Shown here one piece after another: positions 42,817-55,471 of a stretch of DNA of 64,000 nt. The stretch comes from Schizochytrium sp. TIO01 (taxonomy: Eukaryota; Sar; Bigyra; Thraustochytrida; Thraustochytriidae). Below the pieces are notes generated by a model. The model made no database searches and was not told the DNA's origin. It saw only the letters and a program-made list of their open reading frames with translations. Numbering within the stretch: the first letter of the stretch is position 1; each line of letters starts with the position of its first letter. The stretch covers positions 8,762,668-8,826,667 of the forward strand of contig SMSO01000032.1 in NCBI GenBank assembly GCA_004764695.1, given 5' to 3'. Made by a program: the position numbers and the translations under genes.

Positions 42817-45207
42817 CTTTCCTGCAGCTGATTCTGCTATTTTCGCAGTTGAATAAGCGGCTGGTGCTCAAAGAGACCTGCCTCACACTGCCAGCGGCCT
42901 GCTTGCTGCTTGCTTGCTTAAGCTAGCTGCTTTGAGGTCCGTGAGGTTGATTAGAAACTTGCGAATTACGGGTTTGCTGAGGCTCCAATCGGCTTTGGCT
43001 TTGGCGCTTTGATTCCCAATTCATTTATTATAAAGTAATGTTACCATAAATTACATACAGAACAGACATACACTTACCACTTTTTTTCTTTTCTTTTCTT
43101 TTCTTTTCTTTTCATTCTTTCTGTTTTCCTCTGCTTCCTCCATAGTAACTAACTCTCAAGAAAGAGAAAGCACGCGAGAAAAGGCAAAAAGAAAAGAAAA
43201 GAAGAGGACTCCTTTTCACTTGTTTCTCTGATACTCTCAACTTTGGTGGGACGCGTGTGCATATATTAACTAGCGCACTTCCCATTCATTCATTCCTTCA
43301 TTCCTTCATTCACTATTTCTTCTGCATTAATCGATTGACTGATTGACTGATTCATTCATCGTTCTTTCACCAGACCAAGTCATCGATTCATTTCTTTGCG
43401 AAGGCACGAAGAAGCAGCAGCGACGTGCGTGATGTAAAGCACCTGAGTCCTTGGACGCTGTGCTTCTTTCCAAGAAGAAGAAGAAGAAGAAGCAGAAGAA
43501 GAGGAGCGATTTCCACTCTGAAGGTGCTGCTTTCGCCTTTCTGTTCCTGTTTCTGTGTCTTTTCTTTTCTTTCTTTTCTTTTCCTGCTGCTTCCCTTTTG
43601 GAAGCAGCGTTTCTCTGTCCGCTTTTTTATTTTAAACATATATTATTCATTCTTCGACAATTCTTTTCTTTTTTCAGTTTAACAACAGCGCTTCACTCGC
43701 TCACTCACTCACTCACTCTTTCATTCTCTCTCTCTTTGTCTAAATCTGACAGAGAAACAAAAATCGGTTCTTAGGTACAGCTCGGGTTTCAAGCTTTAGC
43801 TGACTGTCGATTGGTTCATGAGCGATTGGTTCATTCTTTCTTTCGTTTATTATTCACAATACTCTGTGAATCAATCAATGCGAAGAAAGTAATAAATAAA
43901 GAAAGTGATAAATAAAGTAATAAACAAAGAAAGTGGTAAATAAAGTAATAAATAATAAAGAAAGAAGGAAACGTGCGTTTTCTTCGTCGGCAGCGTTCTC
44001 CATTGCCGCAATGGCTGTGAACAGCTTCAATCTTCTCCAGCAGCCCGTAACCAAGCACGACATGTGGGTGGGTCCACGTACGTTCTCACGCATAAGCTCG
44101 TAGGCACCACCTCTCAATCACTCATCTTCTCCGTAAGGTCTCTGCTCTATTATCCACCCCTCGCGAATGAATGAATGAATGAATGAATGAATACGCACGC
44201 ATCAACTCTTTCATCCACTGTCATATATGATGCCATAATGGCGATCGCTCAATGATAACCATTTCTCTTTTCTTTTCGCCCCTTTACAATAACAATTCTA
44301 AACTCAACAAACCTTCTCAATCATTCTTTCTTTCTCTAAGTAGTTCGACTGACTGACTACTTTCCCTCACTGCACGCCCTTAACATCTGACCACCCCATG
44401 GCCGTTGCATTAAAACGGGTCCTCCAGCGTGCCACTATTACCGCCTCGACTCACGAGCGATCACAGGTGTTTCTTTGTTTCTTTGTTTCTTTATTTCTTT
44501 GTTTCTTTATTTCTTTATTTCTTTGATTAGAGAGGTCCAAAAAGGAAAGAAAGGAAAGAAGACATGAGTGGGTCTGCATCGATCGATCGATCGATCGATC
44601 GCTCAGAATGGCGCTTCAGAGCAGAGCTCCTCCTTCGATCGTGAGTGGCTAGCTAGCCAGCCAGCCAGCCTGCCTGCCTGCCTGCCATCCAGCCAGCCAG
44701 CGAGCTTGCTGCCTCATTCATCGCACAGAATGGACTAGACTTCCGGCGCGAGGCGAAGCCAGCGAGCTCCTGGCTCCCGGCAATGTTGATGTTGTTGTTG
44801 TTGTTGTTGTTTTCGAGGAATAAGCACTCTTTTTCTTTTTGATTGGTTTGTTTGTTTGTTTGTTTGTTTGTTTGTTTGATTGTTTGTTTAATTGATTGAT
44901 TGATAATGGAACAAAAGCAGCTCTATCGAAACTGATTGATTGAGCAATTGATTGATGGGTCTGTTTGGTTGGCTGGTCAGTTATTGGCACGGCGAAGAAC
45001 AGAAAAGATCGACTCTGATCACGGTCTGTCTGTCTGCACGTACGTATCTATGCATGCTTGCATGCATGCATGAGTGAATGCATATATGTGTATCCACGCA
45101 CGAGAGGCTTTAGTGCGAAAGAAAAGCATCAAAGGAAGCGCAGCAGTGTGAAGAAGAAGAAGAAAGAGGCCGTTTATTCGCTCATTCATTGACTCTCTTT
45201 CTTCCCT

Positions 45208-45243
<36 letters not shown>

Positions 45244-45863
45244 TGTTTAGGCATAAACAAAGCTCAGCACGCAGCGGGCGTAGCAGGCGGTAGGGACTCC
45301 TATGCCGTTCTCGCGGCAGGAGTGCGAAGGGAAAAAAGCCATACTGGAGATGAAAGGGAAGAAAGGCGGAGACCGGGAATAAGAAGAGAGGCCAAGAAAG
45401 AGAAAGAAAGAGAAGCACCAGGATGGGTAATCTTCTGCCAGCGCAGTGACATGGACAAGATCGCTCAAGTCAAGTCAAGTTAACTCAATTCAAGTCACTC
45501 GACAGGTCGATCGAAGACCACTCCACTCACCATCGCGATGTGTAGCCACGTATGCCACGAAGCAGCAGTCAATGTACCTCTGCGAAAGAGCTGCGAGATT
45601 GGGCAGAGTGCCAGTGGCATACATGATCTCAATTCGTCATATAAACATACATTCATCTCATTCTTTTATTCTTTCATTCATGCACACACACATTTACTAA
45701 CCTGCCTTTGGTAGGTAAGACATACATATCTACATGGATAGTGTAGCACTCTGCTGCTTCGAGCAATGTCGCCGTTGATAACTAAGCAGAAAAGAGCGTA
45801 GTTCGCGATAGCAGTGCTGGCGACACTCAAAGTATGGTATTCTTTTGGGACTGACTGACTGAC

Positions 45864-45894
<31 letters not shown>

Positions 45895-48000
45895 CTGATA
45901 GATACATTCACTCATATATTCATTAACTGATCGTGGCCCACTCAATGAAGTACCTAAGGGATACAGAATCGAGGAATTGTCTTGCGTCGTCAGGTTTTCG
46001 TGGGTTTAATGAGGGATTAGAGAGGAGAGCGATGCAGTTACGTTTCTTATTATGATGATACCACTGCTGCTTTTATACATATATATATATATATTTTTAA
46101 ATAAATTATATACACATCTCTTTTTTAAAAAAAGGAAAAAAAGAGAAGGGCAATGGAGTTTGTTACTTCAAGAGAAGAAGAGTATCCATCATATCATGGC
46201 CACCACATCACACCACATCGCATCGCACGTTCTTTCATCTGGCAAGGCTGGAAAACCAGTGAAAAGAGGCACATTTCCCCTGTCCAGCTTGGGCGTAGTG
46301 CACGTTGAAGAGTCTGCTGAAGGCCCCGATCGATGGCAATGTGGACTGACTGATTCATGCCAAACTTGGCGATCTCACCTTCGAAATTCCCATTTCGCCA
46401 TTTATCTCATCACAACATTTCCTTTTTTCTTTTTCTTTTCTCTTTTCCTGTCTGTTTTCTCTGCTAAACAGCACATTTAAGAAGTAAGTTCTATAGGTAC
46501 GATGGTTATGCAGTGGTGCAATGATAGGCCCTGCAAACAACAAACCAACCGCCCGAGTCCCAATCCAGCCGGCCCAGGCCTGCGAAGGAGGTCGCGGGGA
46601 GGCGGCAGGCGGCTTGAATCGCAGTTTGCAGCAGCCTCCGGCCGGCCTCGGCGGCTTGAAGCGCGCGCCTCCAAGCTTTCCAGGGCGCGGGTTTCAAGGT
46701 TTCTCTTCTCTGCCTTCTTCAACGTACCAGCAACAACCGCCCTTCCAAGAAGACCGACCGTCCACCCACTTAAAAAAAACAAACAAAAAAAGTATTAAAA
46801 AAACTTTTATTCCTTTTCTCCCTCTTCTAAAGGTAAAGCAAAGCAGCGCAAATGCTGTTCGTTTCCTCCTACTCTGCTCTTGTTAACCTTTAAAAAATGA
46901 GTTAATTAAATTAATTACAGAAAAAGAAAAGGAAAGGAAAGGAAAGGAAAGGAAAGAAAGCAGCCGGTAATATGCACTTATTTATACATACTTACTTACT
47001 TACTTACTTACTTGCTTACTTTGGGGATAGAGAGAGAAGAAGGAAGGAAGGAAGAACTTAAGACCCAAGTTTCCCTGTGAGATTTGCGCCATCGCCATTG
47101 CAGACTGTTTCGAACTGCTCGAAACCAGCATTCTCGAGACCGGAGAAAAGGGCGGCCGCAGAAGCCGCGACTTTGAGCTCGAGCAAGCAGCAATCAATCC
47201 AGCAAGCAGGCCTCTACCCGAGATGAACTGAGTGAGCTCGAGCTCGAGCTTGAGCTTGAGCTTGAGCTTTTCCGGTTGGCTTTGCTATCTATCTATGGAG
47301 GGAGGGCATTAGTTAGGAAGGTATGGAGGAGACGAGCAAATCTTTCATTCATTGCGCTGTTTATGCTGCATCAAATAGATGGACAAATGGATAAACAAAA
47401 GGGAAGTTGTAAACTGAAGGAATGAGAGAATTGAATTGGCTTCTGCAAGTTTATTTTTATTTGAAAATATTATTTATATGTGTGTATATAAATATACGTT
47501 TTTATTGATAAAGTATATTAAATAAGGAATAAGAGATAAAAGGGTTTCACAGAAGCCGGAATTCTCTTTTGGGATGAAAATCGTATCTGACATGACGTCG
47601 CGATGACGTACCCGAATTGAAGAATCGCTTTCTTCTTTCTTCTTCTTCTTCTAAAGCTCTGAGCGTCGCGTTGTAAAGATTCATCTGCAGCTCAGGGCTC
47701 TCTGCGCTTCGTCCGCGAGTCACCTTTCTTCTCTGGCCAAAGAGCTGTTCTCGCACTTGCTCCAGGCAGAAACGCCCATTAGGCACGTTAGTCTCTTGAT
47801 CTCTTGATCTATTCATTCATTCATTCATTCATTCATACGTTTATTTCTTTGCCATTGTCTCTTATTTCAAGCTACTATTTCTTGGCAGGCTGAGCTACTT
47901 GCGCCTAGGAGACTCCTACCACCAGCCAACTCGCGAATCAGCTGGCTACCCGGATCCGGTGCCTGCTAGAGTAATCGCTAGGCGGCGTGGGCACGAGTGA
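42817..48000. other. Gene-free region dense in microsatellites (left part)
   Basis: Starts with the citrate carrier promoter, then repeats: TTTTC at 43081-43114, ATTC/CTTC at 43281-43316, GAAG near 43482, CTCA at about 43697-43716, GAAT at 44165-44191, TTTCTTTG at 44470-44525, ATCG at 44578-44602, CCAG/CTGC at 44651-44700, GTT at 44787-44810, GTTT at 44847-44880, CTTT at 45206-45246, TGAC then GATT at 45850-45902, GGAAA at about 46921-46958, TTAC at 46985-47020, GAGCTC/GAGCTT at 47228-47270 and ATTC at 47808-47836. An ATG-initiated - strand frame at 47547-47816 (89 codons) begins inside the ATTC run. Its sequence (LEQVREQLFGQRRKVTRG) looks more protein-like than its surroundings, but has no domain. 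Confidence 0.65.
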
Positions 48001-51000
48001 CCACAAACGGATCGCGTTCTTCCTGTTCTTTTACCTGAGGACTATGGAACTAACCCCAGCAGTAGCAGAGACTCGAGTAAGTGAGGGACAGGGGGACAGA
48101 GGCCGAGAGTCGCGGTGGAGGACACCCTGGGCGATGGAGCGAAGAAAAGTGGTGAGAGAGCAAATCGATGCGGAGACGATCGATCATCTGCTCTGATGGA
48201 TGGATGAGCTTTGGGCTCTTCTTTGTCTGCAGGGTTGGTCGGCAGCTCTGCAAAGTCTGTCGCTACCTGCAGCGGCGTGCGAGAGAGAGAGAGCGTTCCA
48301 GGGAGGGTCTTAGGGAGGAGCAGAGAAGATGAGATGAGATGAGCGTTTCCTGCAGGGTTCTTTGGGTTGTGGGGCGAACTGGACTAGAGCATCGCGCATG
48401 TTGGCTTTCGTGAGATGCGCTTCAGGGCTAGGGAAAGCAAACATCACAGGAGTTCGAGGAGCGCAGTCCATTGCCGATTTCAACAACAACAACAACCGCC
48501 AACTCATCAATGAGGACATCGTCCACAACGTCAACGAACATCGGCGATAACTGAGAGAGGTCACTCGAGGATGCTGTGGATCGTGCTTGCTTGCTTGCTT
48601 TTGGGTGTGTGCTCCGTGGATGATATCGATTGAATTGCGAATGCTGCGAAGCACGGAGTCCCACCCACAGAGTAGCCAATGCAGGTGGCTGTATCGATCG
48701 ATCACTCGTCCACCTGCGAGTTTGCACCTGCCTGCAAGTTTGCTTGTTCAGAGGTGCATAGCCCTTGAGACGAACTGATGGATTGTCCAATGAGTTAGTT
48801 TAGTTTAGCTGACTTTGACTCCTTTGACCGCACGCACCCTTCAAATGGAGAGGTACGAGGCGATAGATACACACATGATATCACAGCGGACTGATCATGA
48901 TGACGGATGGTCCTACCAAGCGTGCAAATCTATGAAGCATCCCTCGACATTTCAGACTCCCGACTTGCGAGCACATTGAAAGAAGAATAAAGTCAAAGAT
49001 GCAAAGGTACCGCCACCAGGAGAGAACCTCGTTAAGACGAAGTCTGATGATACACGCCAGCACTGCGCAACTCGCAATTCAAGAAGTAGTCATAAAATTG
49101 ACACCAGGACTCGTTGATCGATCTGTTATAATTAATTGTCAAGTCTTGTAGGTAGTACGTACCTTACCTACAAGTTTAGGTGTCATTCATTCAATTATAT
49201 TCATTCATTCATTTAGTCATTGAATTGTATTTATCCATTGAATTGTATTCATTCATTCAAGTATATTCATTTATTCCAGTTGGATTCACTCATTCAACTA
49301 TATTCATTCATTCAATCGTGTAGTCTGAAAGAAAACCGAGTGAGCCAAGCTATAAATAAATTACATAGCAGGCCAGAGTAAGAAAAGTAAGTAAGCTAGT
49401 AAGTGAGTAAGTAAGTAAAGCAGAAATTCTCGGCTTGGGCGAGGGCGTCCACGGAGAGTAAGTACATATACATACATACAGTCATTCCTACGATGCAGCT
49501 AACGAAGCACCTAAATGACTTTTAAAAGAAGTAGAAAAGTAAAAAAGTAAGTAAGTTTTATTTAAAATTGTAAACCACTAAGTAAAATAAAAGTGGGCAC
49601 AAAGCTCATTCGTCCCATCAATCAAACCTCGAGACCAGCACCAAACCAGCAAGAACCGTGCGTGAAGTCGTCGCGCAGGCCGGCGCCAAGGAAGGCAGCG
49701 AGGCGGCAGGACAGCAGGCGGCAGGACAGCGCCCGAGCTCCCTGGACCGCCGCGGTGGTCTCTGCCGCACAGTGGTGGCGCAGAGATTGGCGGAATTCAT
49801 AGATCTGATCACATGTGATTATTATTTAACCTTGGCTGTACAGCAAAAGCTCAAGAAAAGCAGAAGAAAAGAGAAGCGAAGCAAACTAAAGCAGAGCAAA
49901 CGAAGCACAGTGAGGCAAACATACAAATAAACAAATGAATAAACAAACACAATCAAACACACAAACAAACAAATGAATGAATGCATAAACAAACAAATGA
50001 ATGGATAAATAAATGAAGGAAGTAAAGCAGAAGTAAAGCAATAAGCAGAGCGATCACGGTCTGTTGTGAACAGTCGATGGACGGAGATTTAGGCAGGCCT
50101 TTAAAGTGACTTCGAAGCGACTTCTTCGCATCGAGTAACCCGCAAACGACAGCTGCATACACGCCCTTAATTTCACTGTCCCAGTGATATTTCCATGCAA
50201 ACAAACGCAACTTATCTTCTACAAATGATCGACGCAATGGAATGGAATGAAATGGAATTGTATGGAATTATCTTTTCAGTCGCAGCCAAGCATGAAGTGG
50301 GAGGTGGTGCTTCTATTACCTGATACGCAGGAGGAGGCTTGCCATGATCAGAGGGCCTACGAGTAAACGCTAGCCACGTATTAGCATTGGTGCCACTTTA
50401 TGGCGTAGCAGTCGGCTAGGCATGGCTAAGAGACCCCTTGAGGACGGCTGTAAGCCCAAGAGAGAGAACGGTGGCCAAGAAAGCAATCGACGGAGAGCGA
50501 CGTACGAACGGGATATCCAAAAGAGGCCGCAAGGACGCAAGGGGTGGAGAGGAAAGGCGCGAGGAGCACGGCTTAATTACAGGGCGTCCGTGAATATGGC
50601 GCAGCTTTCTGCAAGTATACAGCGGCAGAATGGAGATCGATAATCCCAAGAATTGCTCAAGTTTAGGGATTCTTTGGTTTTCTTTCATTCTGTAAAGAAA
50701 GCTTCTTCAGTGCTTTTTTACTTATTTACTTACTTACTTACTTACTTAGTTGCTTGCTTGCTTGCTTACTTACTTGCTTACCAAGAATAAATAAACAGCA
50801 TTGTGCTACATAGTGTGGTAAGCACGGAAACTTAGGCTTTCGCTGGTTTATTGAAAAAGAATGGGACTGAAAGAAAGCGGAAACCAAGAATCTGAAAGAT
50901 GGTCATAAAGGAAAATAAAATAAAGAAGGCTGTACTTTAGAATAGTAGGAGGTGATTGTAGTTGGCAATGGGAAAGAGTGAAGATTATCTATTTGTTTAT

Positions 51001-53200
51001 TTGTTTATTTGTTTATTTGTTTGTTTGTTTGTTTATTTGTTTATTTATTTGTTTATTGGCTGCTGCAATTGTGATCCTTCCACAGGCAAATCAACAAGCA
51101 CGCTCTGGCTGCAGGAATGCAATGAAAGTCATTGGTACCAGAAGGAAATCCAATCCCAACCATAGCTTGAAGCCCTGAAGTCCTGATTGATTGATTGATT
51201 GATTGATCGGTCGCTTGTGGCCATGAATACCATGAAAATACACGAAGTGGGCCTTCCATTGTTTCTTAACCTATAATTCAGCTTCGTCTTTATTTTTTAA
51301 CAAAATCATTCTAAGTTTATTTATCAACTTAGAAAAAGCAATATTCATAAAATTAAATTATAAAATTAAAATTAAAATTGGAAGACAGCACTGAAGCAAA
51401 CCCCCAAAAAGTGGGGACATAGGAAGCTTCTCTGCGAAAAGCTGCTATTACAAGACTGGTCTGATTGACTAGATGAAAAACTTAAATACACGGTGTCCGG
51501 TTCTACACAAGTTGCAGCTTTGATAGATCATCGAACCCGGTAGAACAGAACGAGGATGGAACCGGTGAAGAACCACATCTGTGCTGTCAAGACAACCCTA
51601 GTTGAAGACGATGACTCAAATACTTTTGCTGCTGTTGCGGAGTTTGAAGCCCAAAATAATCGATCTCCGCGCTGAAGCCGACCGAGCAGGTCTTGAAGCA
51701 GACGTAAATCAGCTCACGCTGATGGATTTGATTGCGGTGGTGCTGGAGTGTAGCATGAAATTGCACTAGTCGGAACTTCACCATGTATGTGCTGCGCTAG
51801 AAAGTATTAGGCGCGAGTAGTGGAACTGGTTCCTACACAGATTGTGGTGCAGTTGCAGAGCTCAAGGTCGCAGGATCTCCTTCAAGATCTCCTTCAAGAT
51901 CTCCTTCAAGGTCGAGGCAAGCTTGAGGCAAGTTCGCAGGCAGCGAGGATAGACCATCGCGATTGGTTTGGTGGTGGTGGTGGTGGTGGCATACCTATGG
52001 ACTGCCAGAGTGACGAGGTGTCCAAGGCAAACACGGACGCAATGAGTGGGTGGGCCTGCGCAGCAGTCAGTCAATCAGTCAGTCAGTCAGTCAGTCAGTC
52101 AGGTTGGTAGGTAGGTGCCTTGTACAGAATCTGCACTAGCTGCAGTTGCAAAGTGTTCACGAAATCACTCAACCCGCTGGAGCGTCTAGTTTAGTTTTAC
52201 TGCTACGACGAAGTTGAAGGCGCCGCAGGAACTTTAAGTTGCACGAGGGCCGCCAACACCATCTTCACTGCAGGCTGTTTGGTTCTCTGAGGTCCCCACT
52301 GCAAGCGAGCGAGCAAGCAAGCAAGCAAGGAAGCTCGCGTTGTGGCCTTTGCGACCAGGTTCTTGGTCAGGTCTCGCTGCTCTACGCTTGCCGCTGCTCA
52401 CAGAAACACGCCAGAGCCGTGCCTCAGGTCACACAAGCTCCGGCATCGCTGCTGACAGTGACTTGTGTCTCCACAGTTGCTTCGTCTCGTTTATCTCGAG
52501 CAGCAGCGATCTCTGGAAGGCACCAGGCAAGGTTGCAGCTCCTGCCTTAAGGCCTCGATTTCGCCAGCGCGCAGTACTAACCTGGGCACCACCACCATCA
52601 CCATGAGACCTACGGACTAGCCTGGGCCGTGGCATAGGTCTCGCTGTGCCGTTCTCGAGCCATTTGTGCGCACCGAATAACTTCTTGGTTGGCGCAACAA
52701 ATGTAGCAGAAACTAAAGGAAGAGAACGTCGGTGCTGACAGGACAAGCTTTCGCAGCCGAGTCGGATCCTGGGCTCGGAGGTTACCACTCAGGCAGGATC
52801 AACGGTAGGATGACAGTTTCCCTCACCGGCGGCAAACTTCATGATTTCCTTCCTCCCGCATGCTGGGTTCCTACTAGCAGGTTCGAAGAATGCGCTCCCC
52901 GCTCGCTCAAGAAACTAACACCCGTGAGGCTGCGGTGCCGTTCCTCATCGAGACTCGCAAGATGTTTGAGAGGAACAGGTAACCTAGCTAGACTTTCGAA
53001 GGCGGGCAAGAGCTGGCTGGGGTGCGCACCTCGATGAGTGAGTGGGTGGTTGGCGGGGCATGGCCTATGAATATGCTAGCTAGAGTGATGTGATAATCTT
53101 ACCATTGCGCATACGCCGTGTATGCCACGAGTTGGGAGGAGAGGTGCAAATGTTGCTATGCAGTAGTAAATCAGCAGGAGGGCATAGATAAAGGGTACCT
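48001..53200. other. Gene-free region dense in microsatellites (right part)
   Basis: Repeats: ATTC-derived runs at 49187-49316, GTAA near 49385-49420, AAAC/AATG near 49925-50010, TTAC/TTGC at 50706-50781, TTTG/TTTA at 50988-51058, GATT at 51183-51207, a 12-bp GATCTCCTTCAA triplicate at 51875-51910, GGT at 51965-51989, CAGT at 52068-52103 and AAGC near 52305-52328. Frames around 49593-49930, 52239-52606 and 52429-52788 are moderately long, but none carries a domain I recognise. Confidence 0.6.
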
Positions 53201-55471
53201 AGCGAGGCCTTTGGATTTAATCGATCGTTGGGCAGCAGCTCGTGCTGCGTAGGGGTAGGTGTAATATTGCAGAGTAAAGATCATCAACTATCAGGTACTA
53301 CCTATTCTGATCATGGCAAAAGAGCCTGTAGCATTCATCATCAGGTAGTCATCGAGCTAGCCGCGCGCCTCACAAGAGCCGCACGTTCCAGAGGTGGAGA
53401 TAGGAAGAAGAGAGGGTAGAAAATAGGAGCTTGGTATTTGTACTTGAGAGGGTTGAAATTGTATGGTTGAAGGAAACATTATGATAGCCAGCTGTCCTCA
53501 ACCTGGTTAGGAGTAAATCTCCAAAGTTTCTTGAGTTGAAACTAGTAGCACTTCCATTTCTTCATCGGATCCATAGATAACTAAGTACATACATATCTAC
53601 CTAGTACCGAAAGAAAGGTATGCAGACATGAAAGGCAACCAAGTAAGAAGAAACATAAACAGTTGTGTTTTCATTGCCATGTTGATGTCACTAGGTAGGT
53701 AGGCAGGTACCTACCTAATATATATTTTGTTCAATCAATCAAGAGTCGTCTTTTTCTTTCTAGGAGATATTCGATGAGTAAGTCAATGATTGAACGAAGA
53801 CTCCCATTTTGGTTCAATCGTCTCACTAAAACCGTATAAATTTGAACGTCGAAGTAAAGATTCTCCTTATTTATTCTAAATAAATAAATAAATATTATGA
53901 TGTAAAATGCAGAGACTATCACAGTACTTGTGGTTGTTTTTATTCTTCTCAATTTTATGAGAAGATTATGTGTTGAGGTGTTCCTGACGCCTGGAGATGA
54001 ACTCTTCGAAGAAAATATCTAGATAATTTTTAGCACCATTGGTAACCTTCGCTTTCTCATAAACTTCTTTGATCAAAGCGGTACTGATTCCCTTATCAGC
54101 AAAACACCACATTCTTAGGTTTTCTTTAATTCTTACGCTAGCAAAAGATTAGACAGTAATGACATCTCATAAGTAAAGGTCATATCAATGTTTGTTTCGA
54201 ATGCCTACTTAAGTGGGTAAAAGTTCTTCCGTAGCGCTTTCCATAAATTGTTTGTACAAGTGTACAAGAAGGAAAGAAGATTCATCTACTACCTAAGAGA
54301 CAATAAACAAAGATTGACTGATGTGGTCACTATGAGAGCTCCAGCTGCAATTTCCAACGAGGCAAAACGAAGCATTACGCACTGAATAATGCTTCTCTAG
54401 ATGATGATGTTGACTGAAGCAAGCCTTTTGTTTGTTTCGATTGATAGCCCCAAAAGATTTATTTGATCTCGTAACGTACAGTAGATGCGTCAAGTCGCCA
54501 AAGTTTCGAAGTGAAGCAGCAAGAGAACATGCTGCGTCAGGCCCGATTGAGTTGTTCTGGAGACTGTGTTAATGTCAATACAAGTTAGTTCTCAATAATT
54601 TAAGAAGCGTGCGCTATACGCCAACGTAGGATACATAAGTTGAGACAAGAACATGGCAGAGAGAACTGCTTGTGACCCTCCGGTCCTAATCAAATTGCAA
54701 TTAAAGTCTATGCCATATTTACTTTATCAAATCTCTGTATCTAGCAATGACTTACCTTCTCATCAGCAAGAAATTCGAAAAGAAACATATAAGCACAAGA
54801 CAAACTGAGCAAACTCAATACAAAGGATGTGCCGTGTATTCATCTATATCTAGATTTTCCTGGCACAGGCTAGAGTGAAACATATATATTTTACGATGCA
54901 CTTCTAAGTACTCTCATGAAGCACCTGCTAAGGAGCTTGCACGCTTTACGTTGCGTTGAATCTAATAATGTAAAGCAGAAAATTTGTTGATGCTTTTCCT
55001 CTTTATTTCAAAAGTTATTTTGAAAGCAAACAAGTAAGAACAAGCAAAACATGTAGGTTTTCTCTCTTTTGCAAATGAGTAGTTTTATTTTGACAAGTAA
55101 GAATAGACAATTAGCTGGAGAAGTACGTGTTAAAAATAACAACGTCGATCGATTGACTATGATACGGACTGCTAACTACGAAACTCTTATTGATCCTGTA
55201 AATTCTTATATGATTCTTTTAGAAAGGACAAGCAAGCAGATGATCATACGACGTACGCTGATGCGCAATATTTTACACCAAACACCTACTGTCTTATTGC
55301 TTGTCTACTTGTACCTGAGCTCTAGCAACTTTCGTGCAAGGAGCAAATGCACAGAATGAGGAGGCAGCAACTGAACAAAATCGCTATTGAAAGAAATCGA
55401 AGTGATGTTCCCGAGAGAATGTGCAAAAAGATTCTCAAATCTACCAGTACTCCAATTTTATAGTGACATCA
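53201..55471. other. AT-rich gene-free region
   Basis: Microsatellites become rare again. AAAT runs occur near 53877-53893 and GTAGGTAGGCAGGTACCTACC near 53695-53716, the latter a perfect inverted repeat around GGTACC. The frame 55069-55359 opens at a non-ATG codon and has no recognisable domain. The right end is the 3' flank of the sulfotransferase gene. Confidence 0.5.
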
